Below the pieces are notes generated by a model. The model was not told the DNA's origin and did not search any database. It saw only the letters and a list, made by a program, of their open reading frames with translations. DNA of 64,000 bases, from NCBI GenBank assembly GCA_019671135.1, contig JAHRHY010000001.1, positions 1,984,001 to 2,048,000 on the forward strand, in the 5' to 3' direction. A program made the position numbers and the translations under genes. Positions within the stretch are counted from its first letter, which is position 1, and every line of letters begins with the position of its first letter. Origin of the DNA: Linnemannia hyalina. Taxonomy: Eukaryota > Mortierellomycota > Mortierellomycetes > Mortierellales > Mortierellaceae. This document shows, one piece after another, positions 34,991-45,930 of the stretch.

Positions 34991-37150
34991 GGGCTGTCGT
35001 GGACGTCGTTAACGTACCGATGCCAAGTTTGGCCCATTCTGTGATCCATTTCGCCCGCGCACCTCGACCCTCTCAACGAATGACTTGATGTAGAAAAGGG
35101 TAAAAAATGACGCGTTAGAACAGGCTGTCTAATAGAAACAAAAGCATACAAGAGACCATGTTACAGTCAACTCCCAGTACTTACGCATTCAAGAAGCGGC
35201 TTGCCGTTACCTCAAGCCCATTGGTAAAACCTTATTGTTGTTGAAGACAATGCGATCGATGGACAATTATGTCTACCGCCGGCTCCCACCTCCGGTGCCT
35301 TTTTCGCATCAATGTACCAACAACGAGATGTCGGGCTCCTGACCAACTCATAAACAAAATGACCATTTTTCTGAGAGGGGCGAGGTCGGCTTGCCGAAAC
35401 TGCATCCTTGATGAGTCGCCGATACGTACAAGTCTTTTGCTCCTTTGGCCTCTTGTGTAAACGTGCCCTGTCTCGCTTCTTTTTTCAATCCAGATCCACA
35501 TGTCAGCCCAGGCGATCGGGATCATCTTTGTAGATTTCCTTTTGTAGGGCTTTGGCGATTTGATGATTCCTTTCCTGTCAGACAGTTCCAGACACGCTTG
35601 CCAATCAGCTAAGGAATAACCGATAGTCGTTGAAGTGGTTAGCCTTTGCGCAAAAACGAGTTAGAAAAAAGGGGCACAAAAGGCGTTTTTCGGCCAATTG
35701 CCAACGAGTGAGTTCCCACCATTAAAATGTCTGAGGACATATATGGACCTTTACGATGGGTCCGACCCTGAAAATGACGAACGACATGGATGAACGATAT
35801 AAGTGGTAGGAAAAAAAAAAGAACGTTGTTAAGAAAATGAGTGATGAAACAAAGGATAATATGGTAAAGGTGAAACATGTCAAATATAAAATGAACGACG
35901 ATGTTGCCCGTCGCTCCTGCATCGTGACTCTCGCGATGGTACTTTCCTTCACTGCAGACCTTGTAAGTGTAAACTGGCGCAAGTACATGCAAATCCCCCG
36001 GGGATACGTAAACTTCCAGACATCCGAAGCCCTTGTAAGGGGTATCCGAGCGTGTTGGGATGAATAGTTGTCGTGCAGTGATGCCAGCTGTCCTTGGTTC
36101 TGAACGTTTTGGAGTGGCCGTCGCAGCGATTTCCCTATGCGCTTTTTGGTGGCGAGTTGTATTCCTTGTCTCCTGCTCATGCTACAATCCATTTCACTTC
36201 ATGTTATAGATAAAAGAGAACGCGGAAGAATTTTTGATCAGTTAAGTGCATGATGGGAGTCAATGAATGGATACTTACCAGCGAGGATTAATAAGCGAGT
36301 CCTTTCTCGCGTTTTGTTTTGTTGGGTGAGGAAGGCGATGTCAATTGGCTTTATTCACCAACAGCAAAAGGATATTCGTCGATAAAAAAGCTGAGTCAAG
36401 CGCACTGATCTGATTGTTCAATTGTGCATCTTTTCCCCACTACTCACGAACGTCCTCACCATAACTCCGCATCGTTGCTTGATAGAAGACAGCAAAAAGA
36501 AAAAGCAAAAGAAAGGGGGACTTACATTCAGTCCATAGATGGCTTTTCCTGACGGCACAAGGCTTGTTCGTTATTTTGCTTGCTCCACTGATATCAAGGC
36601 CATTTTTTTTTCTTGGCGGTACACTTGCAATTGATCGAAGAAAAATACCGATGCGAGAAAGAAAATGCATTTGCGTTTCGCAATGCACATTTTTTGCTGT
36701 AAAAAATACCTTACTCTACCATCGTCTTTTTTCCTCTTCTTACGCTTTTGTACAAATAGGATTGTATGGACAGCGTTGACCACGGGGACCATTCGACGAA
36801 GCGACATCCGACAAGGATTGAAAAATGACACCCGAACTTTCATTTTTGTTGCATGTCAGGGTGAACTTGTGAAGTGGGCGGCGATTCTGAGCCTCAATTG
36901 ATGGGTGCATAGGAGACAATGATCGTTTTTAAAGAAGGAAAACTACTTTATTGTGAAAGACACGATGGCCCTGAACACAAGAGTGGGGATTTGTTTTGGG
37001 GGAGGCGTGTGTTTTTGTGCAAGGCAAAGATGAAAACATGGAGAGAGAAAAAAAAAAAAAGGTGTAAAAAATGGATGCGGGTTGCAAGATTTCTCTTGAA
37101 CTGATTACCAATTTAACAGCTTCAGCCACTGCCAATCTTAAAATAACTAC
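34991..37150 (-). other. Candidate unrecognised spliced gene or relic between FET3 and FTR1
   Basis: Four minus-strand segments join in phase through GT-AG introns: 36744-36910 (begins ATG; includes HKFTLTCNKNESSG and CPYNPICTKA), 36649-36696 (KKCALRNANAFSFSHR), 36526-36587 (GASKITNKPCAVRKSHLWTE) and 36448-36477 (TMRSYGEDV). Further segments that look coding lie downstream: 35860-36180 (FGCLEVYVSPGDLHVLAPVY), 35400-35610 (YKRKSTKMIPIAWADMWIW) and 35200-35350 (NGHFVYELVRSP). I could not chain these without frame breaks. An upstream hydrophobic segment near 37120-37210 may also belong. No family is recognised. It could be a divergent gene, a decaying gene, or partly chance. Confidence 0.3.
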
Positions 37151-37727
37151 CATCAACAGCGCGCTTGTCCATCCGAGAGGAAGGATATGACCGTTGGCCA
37201 GAATATCGAACGGTGCTGCACCTCAAACAACCATGATGTCGTTGCACAGTGGGCTTGGGTGTTGGCTAGTCAAGGGTTAGAACGAGGACATTGTCCTAGT
37301 GCAACTGTTGTTATAGAAGGAATTGCAGGCCTTTTCAGGTCGCGTCGTCAACAAAGAGCTACAAGATGAAACAATCATCATAGTATCTAGAAACAAGACC
37401 TCGTCGGCCTTTTTTTCCTCTTTTGTTTTTTTTTGCCTGTTGATCATTCATGGATGGTTAGCTCCTTGCTTCATCGCATAGTTAAGCACAATGGAGAGCC
37501 TTAGCAGCATCTATACAAGAGGACGCAGAGAGAGAAAAAGATGAGGCAGGATAACAACCAGAACTGATAGGGCAACGAGGATGGCGGAGAATATCAAGCA
37601 CCCCAGGGGCCTCGGCCGATTGCCGCACTGGTCCTCATTTGTGTTTGTATGTTTACCGGGAAAACATTAGGGAAATGGCCAGGGTACAAAGACATGGTAT
37701 GTACTCTCTGCATGGACAACAATTGTG

Positions 37728-38153
37728 GTAACGCAAAGGGGTGTGAAAAAAAGAAGCGAGGAGGAACACGCGCCTTTGGAAAACAAAGATGGAAGATGAA
37801 GAAGGGTAGCAGTTTTGGAAGCCAGATAAAAAGAGTGACAAATGGCAAAGGCGAAAAAATGCATTGTTTTTTGGGGAACAAGAGAAAAGGGTGTGAGGGC
37901 GTGTGTTAACAACTAGCAGCTTTTGGCGGGGACGGTACCCAAAATACGGCACATGTATAGTACTGTACTTTCGGGGGTGAGAGTTGAGACTCTTTGGGAG
38001 TAGGAGTGAAGAGGACGGATATGTGACGAACTGAGTCTCCATTAGGAAGGCTATCTTATCAGATCCAGCGAATGTTGTGATTTTTTTTTTCATTTTTTAC
38101 TGCCATGACTCGGGTCCAACAGGAACCTATCGTACCTCTTTTGACTGGCCGCA
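37728..38153. repeat. Upstream duplication, block B (FTR1 copy)
   Basis: Inverted homologue of 32008-32536; see that entry for anchors. It includes the ATCWGATAA site at 38056-38064. Confidence 0.8.
38056..38064 (-). promoter_or_regulatory. ATCWGATAA site, FTR1 upstream (block B)
   Basis: TTATCAGAT on the plus strand, about 1.08 kb upstream of FTR1, within the 23-nt element shared with FET3. Confidence 0.6.
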
Positions 38154-38309
38154 AGGAAGGAAAAAGGGAGGGTAAGAGCAATGGTGTTGGTTCTTTGCTA
38201 ATGGTATTCAGTGCAATTCAATGGGTTCAAGCACTCTTCTCATTTAGTCCCTGTGGACTGACCCATCTGACCCATGAGGAGGAAAAGAGCAGAGAGAGCG
38301 TGGTTCAAG

Positions 38310-38651
38310 TTGCCCAAAAGCGATTCTTTTCTGCATATGATGACGGGGGTTAAAAAGTAAATAGAAAAGAAAGTTTTTGAGGAGTGAACGAACGGGACGC
38401 TTTTCCGGGTAAAATCCCAATGAGGAGGGAAAGAGAGGAAGAGAATATTGAGTGTACCGAAAAAAATGAAAAAAAATTCTTTGCTTCGGTACCCGACTTG
38501 GAAATCAGATAACTGTTCCAGGCACAAGAGGTGAAAAACGAAAAAGAGTTATCTGATCTGAGGTCTTTTACTGTACAATTTTATTTCATTCTCTCACTCA
38601 ACATTTCACCACTATTCGAGGAATACACCCCTCCCGTACTCGTCTTTGTAC
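38310..38651. repeat. Upstream duplication, block A (FTR1 copy)
   Basis: Inverted homologue of 32901-33241, located 490-830 bp upstream of FTR1. An additional short match (AGATGTGCACCTTTT near 38752-38766, one mismatch to 32820-32836) suggests the homology extends past the anchor limits. Confidence 0.8.
38504..38557. promoter_or_regulatory. Paired inverted ATCWGATAA sites (FTR1)
   Basis: ATCAGATAA at 38504-38512 and TTATCTGAT at 38549-38557 flank TGTTCCAGGCACA (38514-38526), mirroring the FET3 pair. They lie about 600 bp upstream of the FTR1 ATG. Confidence 0.65.
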
Positions 38652-39023
38652 TAAGACGGGATTGGGAGTGCGAGAACGACCATTTTTATGCTTCCAGGAC
38701 AGAGTCGCTGGTCCTAAAGAGAAGGAGAACGAAAAGCAAGAAGAGAGTAGGAAGATGTGCACCTTTTCGTTTGTGCTTCCCTTTTGCAGAGCCTGCCCAC
38801 GTTAAGTCAGGGGTACGCTTTCGCTTTCCTTCATTTGGATGATTTTACAATACACAACGAGCCCAACTGTTCTGGACTCATTTTTTTTAGTGTACCTCGA
38901 ATTTTGAACTCCCTCAGTAGGCAGTAAAGGCCTAACCACTTTACCGACCTTTGTACTCTGTTCGGCCTACTTTATTTTGCAATCGTACCGATCGGACTCA
39001 ATAGCCCAAGCTGCCACGCCCAC

Positions 39024-39034
39024 ATATATATATA
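39024..39034 (+). promoter_or_regulatory. TATA box of FTR1
   Basis: ATATATATATA about 105 bp upstream of the FTR1 ATG, a normal distance in fungi. Confidence 0.55.
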
Positions 39035-39139
39035 CCAACGCACACAAACACTCCTGCCCTTTTTGATTCTTTTTAATCCTTCGACCCCTGTCCTTCCTTC
39101 ACACCTCACCAACTTCCCTTCTTCCAAAAGACGTCCACC

Positions 39140-40328
39140 ATGGCAATTTTCAGTGCCCCCGTGTTCTTTATTATTTTCCGCGAGACGACGGAGGCTGCCA
39201 TCATCGTCTCGGTTCTCCTCACTTTCGTAAAGCAGGTCATTGTTGATGACGCTGCTCTCCTTCGCCGCCTCAAGTGGCACATCTGGATTGGTGTGCTTGT
39301 TGGTCTCATCATCTCGCTCATTATCGGTGGAACATTCATTGCTCTCTGGTGAGTTCCCGCTGTATCATTCCTAAACCATGTTCGGTCTCTGCCAGTTGGT
39401 CAGTAGTGCACATTCCTAACAGCCACCTGTAATATTCGCGTTTATTCTTCCAGGAACTCCTTGGCCAAGAACGTCTTCCAGAGCAGTGAAGAGATTTGGG
39501 AGGGTACCTTCGCTTTGATTGCCTGTTTTATGATTACCGCTATGTCCTTGGCCATGTTGAAGTCCCAGGAGTTGCAGGAGAAGTGGCGCGGAAAGTTGGG
39601 CCAGGCCATGCAGCATGCCGAGGAGAAGCGCAGCATGTCCACGCTTACCGGCAAGTACGCCCTTTTTATCCTGCCCATGATCACCGTTCTCCGTGAGGGT
39701 TTGGAAGCCATGATTTTCGTTGGTGGTGTAAGTATTCCATTGTCGTTTCTTTTCGTGCTACGTCCTTCAAGAACAGACCTTTTTTTCTGTATCTAACACT
39801 GCTTTTCTCCATTACCTCCGTGCTCAGGTTACTTTCGATGCTGAAGGAAAGGCTATTCCTCTTGCTGTCGTTGTTGGTTTGCTTGCTGGTGCCTTGGTTG
39901 GTTTCATTATCTACCGTGGAGGAAGCCGTCTCGCTCTTCACCGTTTCTTCGTTGCTTCTACCTGCTTCCTTTTGTTGATCGCCGCCGGTCTCTTCGCTAA
40001 GGCCATCAACGCCTACGAGATGGATAAGTGGGGCAAGATTGTTGGAGGTGATGCCGATGATGCCGGCACATACGATCCCCGCGGCAACGTCTGGGCCCTC
40101 AACTACGGTGACCCCAACCAGCCCGAGAACGGTGGTTGGGCCTTCTTCAACTCCATCCTCGGCTGGATGCACGTTGCTTCCGTCGGAACCATCACCGGTT
40201 ACTGCGTCTACTGGCTCGTTGTCATCCTCTCCATCGTCTTCATGAAGATCAGGGGTAACCGCGCTCGTGCAGCCGCCGCCCAGAACACCTACGCCAACGA
40301 GAAGGTCGTCGAGAAGACCGAGATCTAA
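39140..40328 (+). CDS. FTR1: High-affinity iron permease Ftr1
   Basis: Three exons: 39140-39348, 39454-39727, 39828-40328; 327 aa with consistent phases. It is a polytopic plasma-membrane protein with the two iron-binding REXXE motifs, RETTE (residues 14-18) and REGLE (150-154), and seven or so hydrophobic helices. Ftr1 takes Fe(III) directly from Fet3, and the two proteins need each other to reach the surface. The start (CCACCATGG) is a good context and the RETTE motif near the N-terminus fits the family. The cytosolic tail (RGNRARAAAAQ...KTEI) is short. The upstream region shares iron-GATA sites and long sequence blocks with FET3, so the pair is probably co-repressed by iron. Confidence 0.95.
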
Positions 40329-40725
40329 ACAATCTCCTCCGCAACAACACTCCTACTCCTCTTCCCCCCATCTACCCATCACTGTATTCTTTAGCATTGT
40401 TTTTCACCTCCACCTTTCATCTCCGTTTTGGTGCTCCTTCTCCCAAGCCGATGGACCTTCCCACCAACCAACCATTTAGCATGTATATTTCCTCGCTCCG
40501 TAATATTCCCTTCCCAAGGTCCAAAGGTGTTCATCAGAGACCTTTCTTTTTCTCCACCCACTAGTATTCAACCCTTTTCGTCCATGACTAATAGTGTATT
40601 AGAATAGACGAAAGAACGTTTATCAGTAAAGAGGAAAAAAAAGAGTAGGAGAGGGCTAGTGTCCCCATCCACTTTGCCCACAAAGTAACGTTCGTACTGT
40701 ATTAGCTGTGCTTTTATTATCAAGT
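40329..40725. other. Convergent 3' region of FTR1 and the m5C methyltransferase
   Basis: 397 bp between two genes ending toward each other. No gene seen. Confidence 0.6.
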
Positions 40726-42629
40726 CTATGCAATTTTTCGTATCCGGGCCAAGAAAAAGCCGCTTGTTTTGCTGGCTAATGGATCATACCTCAGGCACAT
40801 CTCCTGGATGTGGTCCTGGAATTTCTCCATATCGGCCTCTTGTTGTGGTGTCCCTTGCCACTGCACCTGGCCACTCGGGTCCGTCGCCGTTGGGAGGCCC
40901 GAGGCGCTGGCAACAATCGATCGACAGGGCCGTTTGCAGGTAGCCGTCTGAATGCCCAGGGCATGTTTTGGCAATGGTTCCAGCACAGCCCTTCCTCTCA
41001 TGCCGGCAATGAACCAAGCCACAATATCCTCGTTCTGCGCTCGAGACAGGGAGCAGGTCGAGTAGACAATGATTCCTCCAGCCTTTGTCATTCGGAATCC
41101 GTTCATCAAAAGGCCACGCTGAAGGTCGGACAGAGAATCAAGGCGATCCTGCGACATAAAGTTCTTGTGGAAGCTGTCCCAGCCCCACGCCTCGTACTTC
41201 AGAATATGCGCAATCGATCCATCATGTGTGCCTATAAAACGTTCGAGTAAACATATTAGCGTTCGTACCTGACCATCGTTTTGAGCTCCAATCGCGTACG
41301 ACGGAAAGGAAAGGTTTCACTTACATTCAGCATCGACAATTACTTTGTCATACTTGTACGCCTCGGTGTGGAGCTGAGGGTCGTTGCGCAGAATCTTTGG
41401 TGCAAAAAAGGGCATCACCTTTTCCTGGTCACCATTCGTGTCTGTTCCATTGAACAGTGCCGACGCTCCTGTCGATCCTGTGACCAATCCCTTCAGAGTA
41501 TCAAATGTGGCCCTGTGTCGTTTAAGGGTACTCTCGCTTTCCAAAGAGTTGATGTGAAACTGTTGCCTTACCGCTGACTCTTGACCGCCATCCACCACCA
41601 TCTGTGAGCTCTCTCCTTGTCCATAACCATCATTATTGTTATCTTCATCCTCCAATGCTCGCTTGGCCTGTGAACCAGATTGGCCATCTGTTGCAGTCTT
41701 CTTTGTGCCAGAGGGATTGGCCATGATCCTGGCACGGATCGTGTCGATCGCACTTGGCCTCATCACACTAAACTTTGTTCCGTCTGCCTGAAAGAGTCTA
41801 GCACATTGTTGCAGACGATGGCGCTTCAAAAGGCTCCTGCAGGTTGAGAGACGATGTGGAGAGATGTCGACTCCAGTCACCGTTCCTGTAATGTCCATCT
41901 GCAATTGGTTTCCGCCCCCTGAACGATCGGACTGGATATGCCCCGAGTTGGTCAAGAGTCCTGCAATCATACATAGTTTAGCGCCTAATAATGGAGAGAG
42001 ACTGAGGCTGAGTGTCGCGTTCAAAATATTTATGATCAAATAACGCGCCAGTGTACTGATCAACGACGTGAACTGTGCGCGTTAATTGATCAAATGTTTG
42101 ACAACTGATCGTACCTGGTGCGCAGCAAATGTCTAGGACGTGCTCTCCTGGCTGGACGTCCAGAGCATACACAGCAATTCCTGAGCTGAGATCCATGCCA
42201 AATATCCTGCCATCCTTGTAACTAATGCCGGATTTAAAAGGGTTACAATGTTAGGTTTACCCTTGTTCTTTTTCAATTCCTCCCATGGTTATTCAGCAAA
42301 TAACGGAAACGATGTCCTTACGCCTGTGTGTTTCTGAGCTTAGCTTGACCATCGAGCCTACAGAATGCTTCGAGTCCAGGTACGGGTTCGACCTTGGTGC
42401 CCAGCTGCTTCTCCAGCTCCTCGGGTGTGATAGTGAGATGAGGATCGGGGTTGAGGCGAACATATCTGGGCAAGTCTGTGACAGTGTATATGGCGGGGTC
42501 GATTTCGTTCTTTGCCAGGAATGCAACGAATTCAGCCGGGAGGTTGTCAAGAGAAAAGGTTCTCAATGGGTTGCCATCGCCCAGCTGCTGGGTTCCGAGG
42601 CTATAGCTGTCTTCCTCGTCCGAATCCAT
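40726..42629 (-). CDS. RsmB/NOP2/NSUN-family RNA (cytosine-5) methyltransferase
   Basis: Four exons on the minus strand: 42322-42629, 42115-42221, 41325-41984, 40726-41231; 526 aa with consistent phases. The SAM-binding motif reads VLDICCAPGAKLCMIAG. Motif IV is VDAECTHDGS, with Cys where most family members have PCSG. Motif VI is VYSTCSLSRAQNEDIV with the catalytic-type TC. The C-terminal TSGFFLARIRK is typical of the family. A Ser/Gln/Asp-rich linker (about residues 240-300) interrupts the domain. The unusual CCAPGAK and DAECTHDGS signatures set it apart from NOP2/NSUN2, so I do not assign a subfamily or RNA target. It ends convergently with FTR1. Confidence 0.85.
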
Positions 42630-42835
42630 GTGTCCTTATGGTCAAGTTGTTGGTTTTGGGCAAAGTTCATGCCTTCAAAAGAAAAAGTAGATCAGCTCAA
42701 GAGAAATTAAAAATGCGTCACGGTGAACTACCAGGCGTCATCCTTCCCGCCGCCAGGCTCCAGCAGAGGATCGTTTCGGGATTTCGGATTCCCTTTGACA
42801 CTTCTCCATCAACCATCACACTCACCGCAAACACC

Positions 42836-44094
42836 ATGGCCAAATCAGCTTTCTGGAACTCGGTCCGCAAGGCCCTCACCGTGGTACGCTATCTCATTAG
42901 CTCCCAACGACACACCCAACGCACACACCTGGACAACGCCTCACTTTCGATAATCCAGCAGCACCCTCTTCCGATCTGAATCGACCCCTGTTCAGGACAG
43001 ACGACCATTTCAAACATACCGGCCGACATATCATCATGACATGACTTGTCTCACTCTTCATCTCTACAATTCGAACCTTCATTCTCTAGAACCCCAAGGT
43101 CTCCTCCGGTATGCCCGATGCCAAGGAGTTCCGTCGTGTCGCCCCTGGGTAAACCTTCAACATTGTGCTTCCGGAACTGGACAATATTCCCGCCCGCGTT
43201 TTATCCGATATCTTTTCAAGTCAAGCGCGCACACTGACCGGACGCCTCTCTCTCATTTCAATCTATTTCTATGTACCTGGACCATGACCACATCTCGACA
43301 ACGACAACAATAGTGGCCAGCCCAAGACCTTTGTCCCCAAGGATCCCCTTGCCAACGACATTGCCCAGAACCCTTACTATGGACGCGATTTCAGGAGAAA
43401 CTACCCCCGTTTGGCCGTCTATTCTCAGCAGGAGGTCGCTGGATTGCTCGCTGCCAAGGAGGCTTTGGCGTAAGTCTCTCATTCTTTTAAGCTCATCACG
43501 GATGTCGCTACAGTACTGGATATCTGGACAATCTGCAGATGCCCTGCTCCAGGAGCGACCAGTTGAAAGGACCAACGGAATAACACAAACCAATCATAAC
43601 AGCATCAGCATCAGGGGCAACGAAACACTCCAGGGCGATCTGGTCATCAAAGAGATGACGTCTTTTTGGCTGCTCCATTTTAATCGTCTCTCGTCGCCCC
43701 ACCTCGTGTACTTCAGGACTATCGACCAATTTCGATATGGCAGTGCGCTAATCGTCACTTTTAAATCTCCAATGTTTCCATAGCATTGGCTCCGGAGAGT
43801 CCGCCATCGCCAAGGCTGGTGAGAACGCCTCCTTGACCGAAGTCATCAAGAGCGCCAAGACCCCCATCTACACCCCCTCCAACTTGCCCCCTACCCCCGT
43901 CATCCGCAACTACAAGTGGGTCAAGTCTCCCGATCAACCCCCAGTTGAGCAGGGTAAGTGGACTACTTGCTTTTTTTCAGGATATCCAACGCCAGAAGGA
44001 GAAAGAAATTTAGGTCACTGACTATCAATCGATATCTTGTCTCCGTCTACTAGGTACCTACTGGACCATGGTCAACATGAAGACCGCCGCATAA
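42836..44094 (+). CDS. Complex I (NADH:ubiquinone oxidoreductase) 21-kDa-type accessory subunit
   Basis: Five exons: 42836-42883, 43090-43148, 43314-43469, 43784-43953, 44054-44094; 157 aa with consistent phases. Recognisable block: NPYYGRDFRRNYPRLAVYSQ, followed by EVAGLLAAKEA and a Pro-rich C-terminus (PPTPVIRNYKWVKSPDQPP). This resembles the fungal NUZM/21.3-kDa accessory subunit (NPYWxRDxRRNYPxL). It would sit in the mitochondrial inner membrane arm of complex I. The N-terminus (MAKSAFWNSVRKALTV) is a plausible short import signal. Introns occupy most of the gene. Family recognition is from memory and moderately sure. Confidence 0.65.
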
Positions 44095-44630
44095 ACGGCG
44101 TTTATTCATTCACCGACTCTCAACGACTAGTATTATCACCACCACTTCAATGCCCCCATCTCCTCCCTCTCACGTCCTCCCCTCTCCGTCGCCTCTCCTC
44201 CTTATCACATTGCACCCGGGATCAGCACACAAGCATCCATTAGAAAAAAAGAAACCCTTGCGTGTGTTGAGCTAATAAAGCCAACTATTGTTCAAATTAG
44301 AACCGATCTTGGCCATCGTTGACATGTCTTCACGTGCTGGGCTGAGGCGATACACAGGAGAGATCAGCAGGAATGGGCAACGGGAGCGGTTTAACGATCA
44401 TTCTGCAACTCGACGATTGATTTAGTGGCGTGTAATTACCGTGACCACTATGACTGATTAACAACTGATGGTGTTGCTATTGTAAATTTACAACGTTATG
44501 GTGAGGAGTTTGGATTGCACCGAGCCTACGACAGCGTATAAAACCGCGAACATAGCCAACAAACTCTCATCTCAAAACTGCCAACAAGCAACAACTCGAC
44601 CTAAAACAACACATACACCCCCTCTTCACA
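44095..44630. other. Promoter region of the Gly/Trp-rich secreted protein
   Basis: 536 bp. Contains the 3'UTR of the complex I gene (AATAAAG near 44273) and the TATA box at 44537. No gene. Confidence 0.6.
44537..44543 (+). promoter_or_regulatory. TATA box
   Basis: TATAAAA 88 bp upstream of the ATG of the secreted protein gene, in a short A/C-rich leader. Confidence 0.65.
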
Positions 44631-45746
44631 ATGACTCGCAAGTTTGTTTGTCATTCTCTCCTCGCGGCATTAACCCTCGTCGCCGTCTGCTCTGCAGCAC
44701 CAGCACCAGCACCCTCGCCTCTACTCCTTACAGACCCAGACCCGGCCTCCCTTGGCTCTCTTAGCATCACTGGCCTTGACCCCACAAATCTCCTAGCCAG
44801 CCCTGACGCGTTTGGATCTGATCTGGATGCCCTTGACCTAACTTCTTCATCTAACCTCTTGAGCGGAGGAGGAGGTTTCGGCAGTTTCGCGTTTCCCATT
44901 CAAGTCGCAGGAACAGGAGGTTTCGTTAACCCTGGTTTCTCTTCAGACCTTCTACGCGGAGGAGGAGATCTCGCCAACCCTGCATTTACTCCAGACCTTC
45001 TGAGCGGAGGATTAGGAAAGGGCCTTGACAGCCTCGTTGCGCCACCTGACCAGGTCGTCCCCTCCCAGACTGTCCAACTCACCAGCGAAACCGAGGTCAT
45101 CCCCACCACACGCATCCACCCAAACCTGATCTTCCAGCCCGCGATCCAGCTCTTCGACCCCCTTGTCAACAACGTCCAGACCCCTGGTGTTGGACCCGCG
45201 TACACCAATGGCTTTGTAGGTAGTGGAAGGTTTGGTCTTGCATCGTTCAAGAAGCGTCAGCTTGGCAGAGGGCCTATGGGTCCTCCAGGACCTGTTGGTG
45301 GCCCCGGTGGTTCACCCTTAACGATCGTGAATGGAGCCCCTACGGATGTCTCGACCGACACGTTGATCCAACCGATCGTCAACATCCAGCCCCACGCTCT
45401 TCAACCTGTCCCAGTCCCCGTTAGTCAGCCCTATAACTACCCTGTCCCTGTTGGTATCTCGGTGCCCGTCGGTCCTGTCGGTCCTGTTGGTCCTGTTGGT
45501 CCTGTTGGTCTTGTGGGCGGCGGCGGCGGCTGCTGGGGCGGCGATTGCGACTGGGGAAAGAAGGGGGGAGGATGGCGCGGTGGTGATTGTGGCGGCTGGG
45601 GCTGTAACGGCTGGGGTAGTGGGGGGCCATGGAGTGGAAACAGCTGGGGAGGTGGGGGACCATGGGTTGGAAACAGCTGGGGAGGCAGTCAATGGGGTGA
45701 TGATTGCGATTGGGATTGGGGTTTTGGCAACGACTGGAGCTGGTAG
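44631..45746 (+). CDS. Secreted Gly/Pro/Trp-rich repeat protein with Kex2-type site
   Basis: 371 aa, intronless. Signal peptide at residues 1-23 (KFVCHSLLAALTLVAVCSAA). Residues 60-140 carry imperfect repeats of LLSGGGxFxxxAFxxDLL type. A dibasic KKR at about residue 209 (ASFKKRQLG) could be a Kex2 cleavage site releasing the C-terminal half. A collagen-like GPMGPPGPVGGPGG and a (GPV)n run follow. The last 75 residues are a Gly/Trp/Asp/Cys-rich array (WGGDCDWG, GPWSGNSWGGGGPW). It may be a structural wall component or a processed secreted peptide precursor. No known family. Confidence 0.8.
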   Translation: MTRKFVCHSLLAALTLVAVCSAAPAPAPSPLLLTDPDPASLGSLSITGLDPTNLLASPDAFGSDLDALDLTSSSNLLSGGGGFGSFAFPIQVAGTGGFVNPGFSSDLLRGGGDLANPAFTPDLLSGGLGKGLDSLVAPPDQVVPSQTVQLTSETEVIPTTRIHPNLIFQPAIQLFDPLVNNVQTPGVGPAYTNGFVGSGRFGLASFKKRQLGRGPMGPPGPVGGPGGSPLTIVNGAPTDVSTDTLIQPIVNIQPHALQPVPVPVSQPYNYPVPVGISVPVGPVGPVGPVGPVGLVGGGGGCWGGDCDWGKKGGGWRGGDCGGWGCNGWGSGGPWSGNSWGGGGPWVGNSWGGSQWGDDCDWDWGFGNDWSW

Positions 45747-45930
45747 ATACACCTCTTCTCTTCCCTGGCACCGACACCATACCAAATCCATAGGTTCTTT
45801 ATGTTACACTCAACGGCCATCCACCCTTCCTAATTTGCTCCCAGACATAACACACCTTTCTCCCAATCCTTGAAATATCGAAGAAAGAAATAAATACATG
45901 GTCGTTCAGAGAAAAAGAAGACAAGGGGCT

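Larger units (their letters stand above)
37151..39139. other. FTR1 upstream region
   Basis: Contains the FTR1 copies of the upstream duplication (37728-38153 and 38310-38651), three ATCWGATAA sites and a TATA box just upstream of the gene. No supported ORF. Confidence 0.6.
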
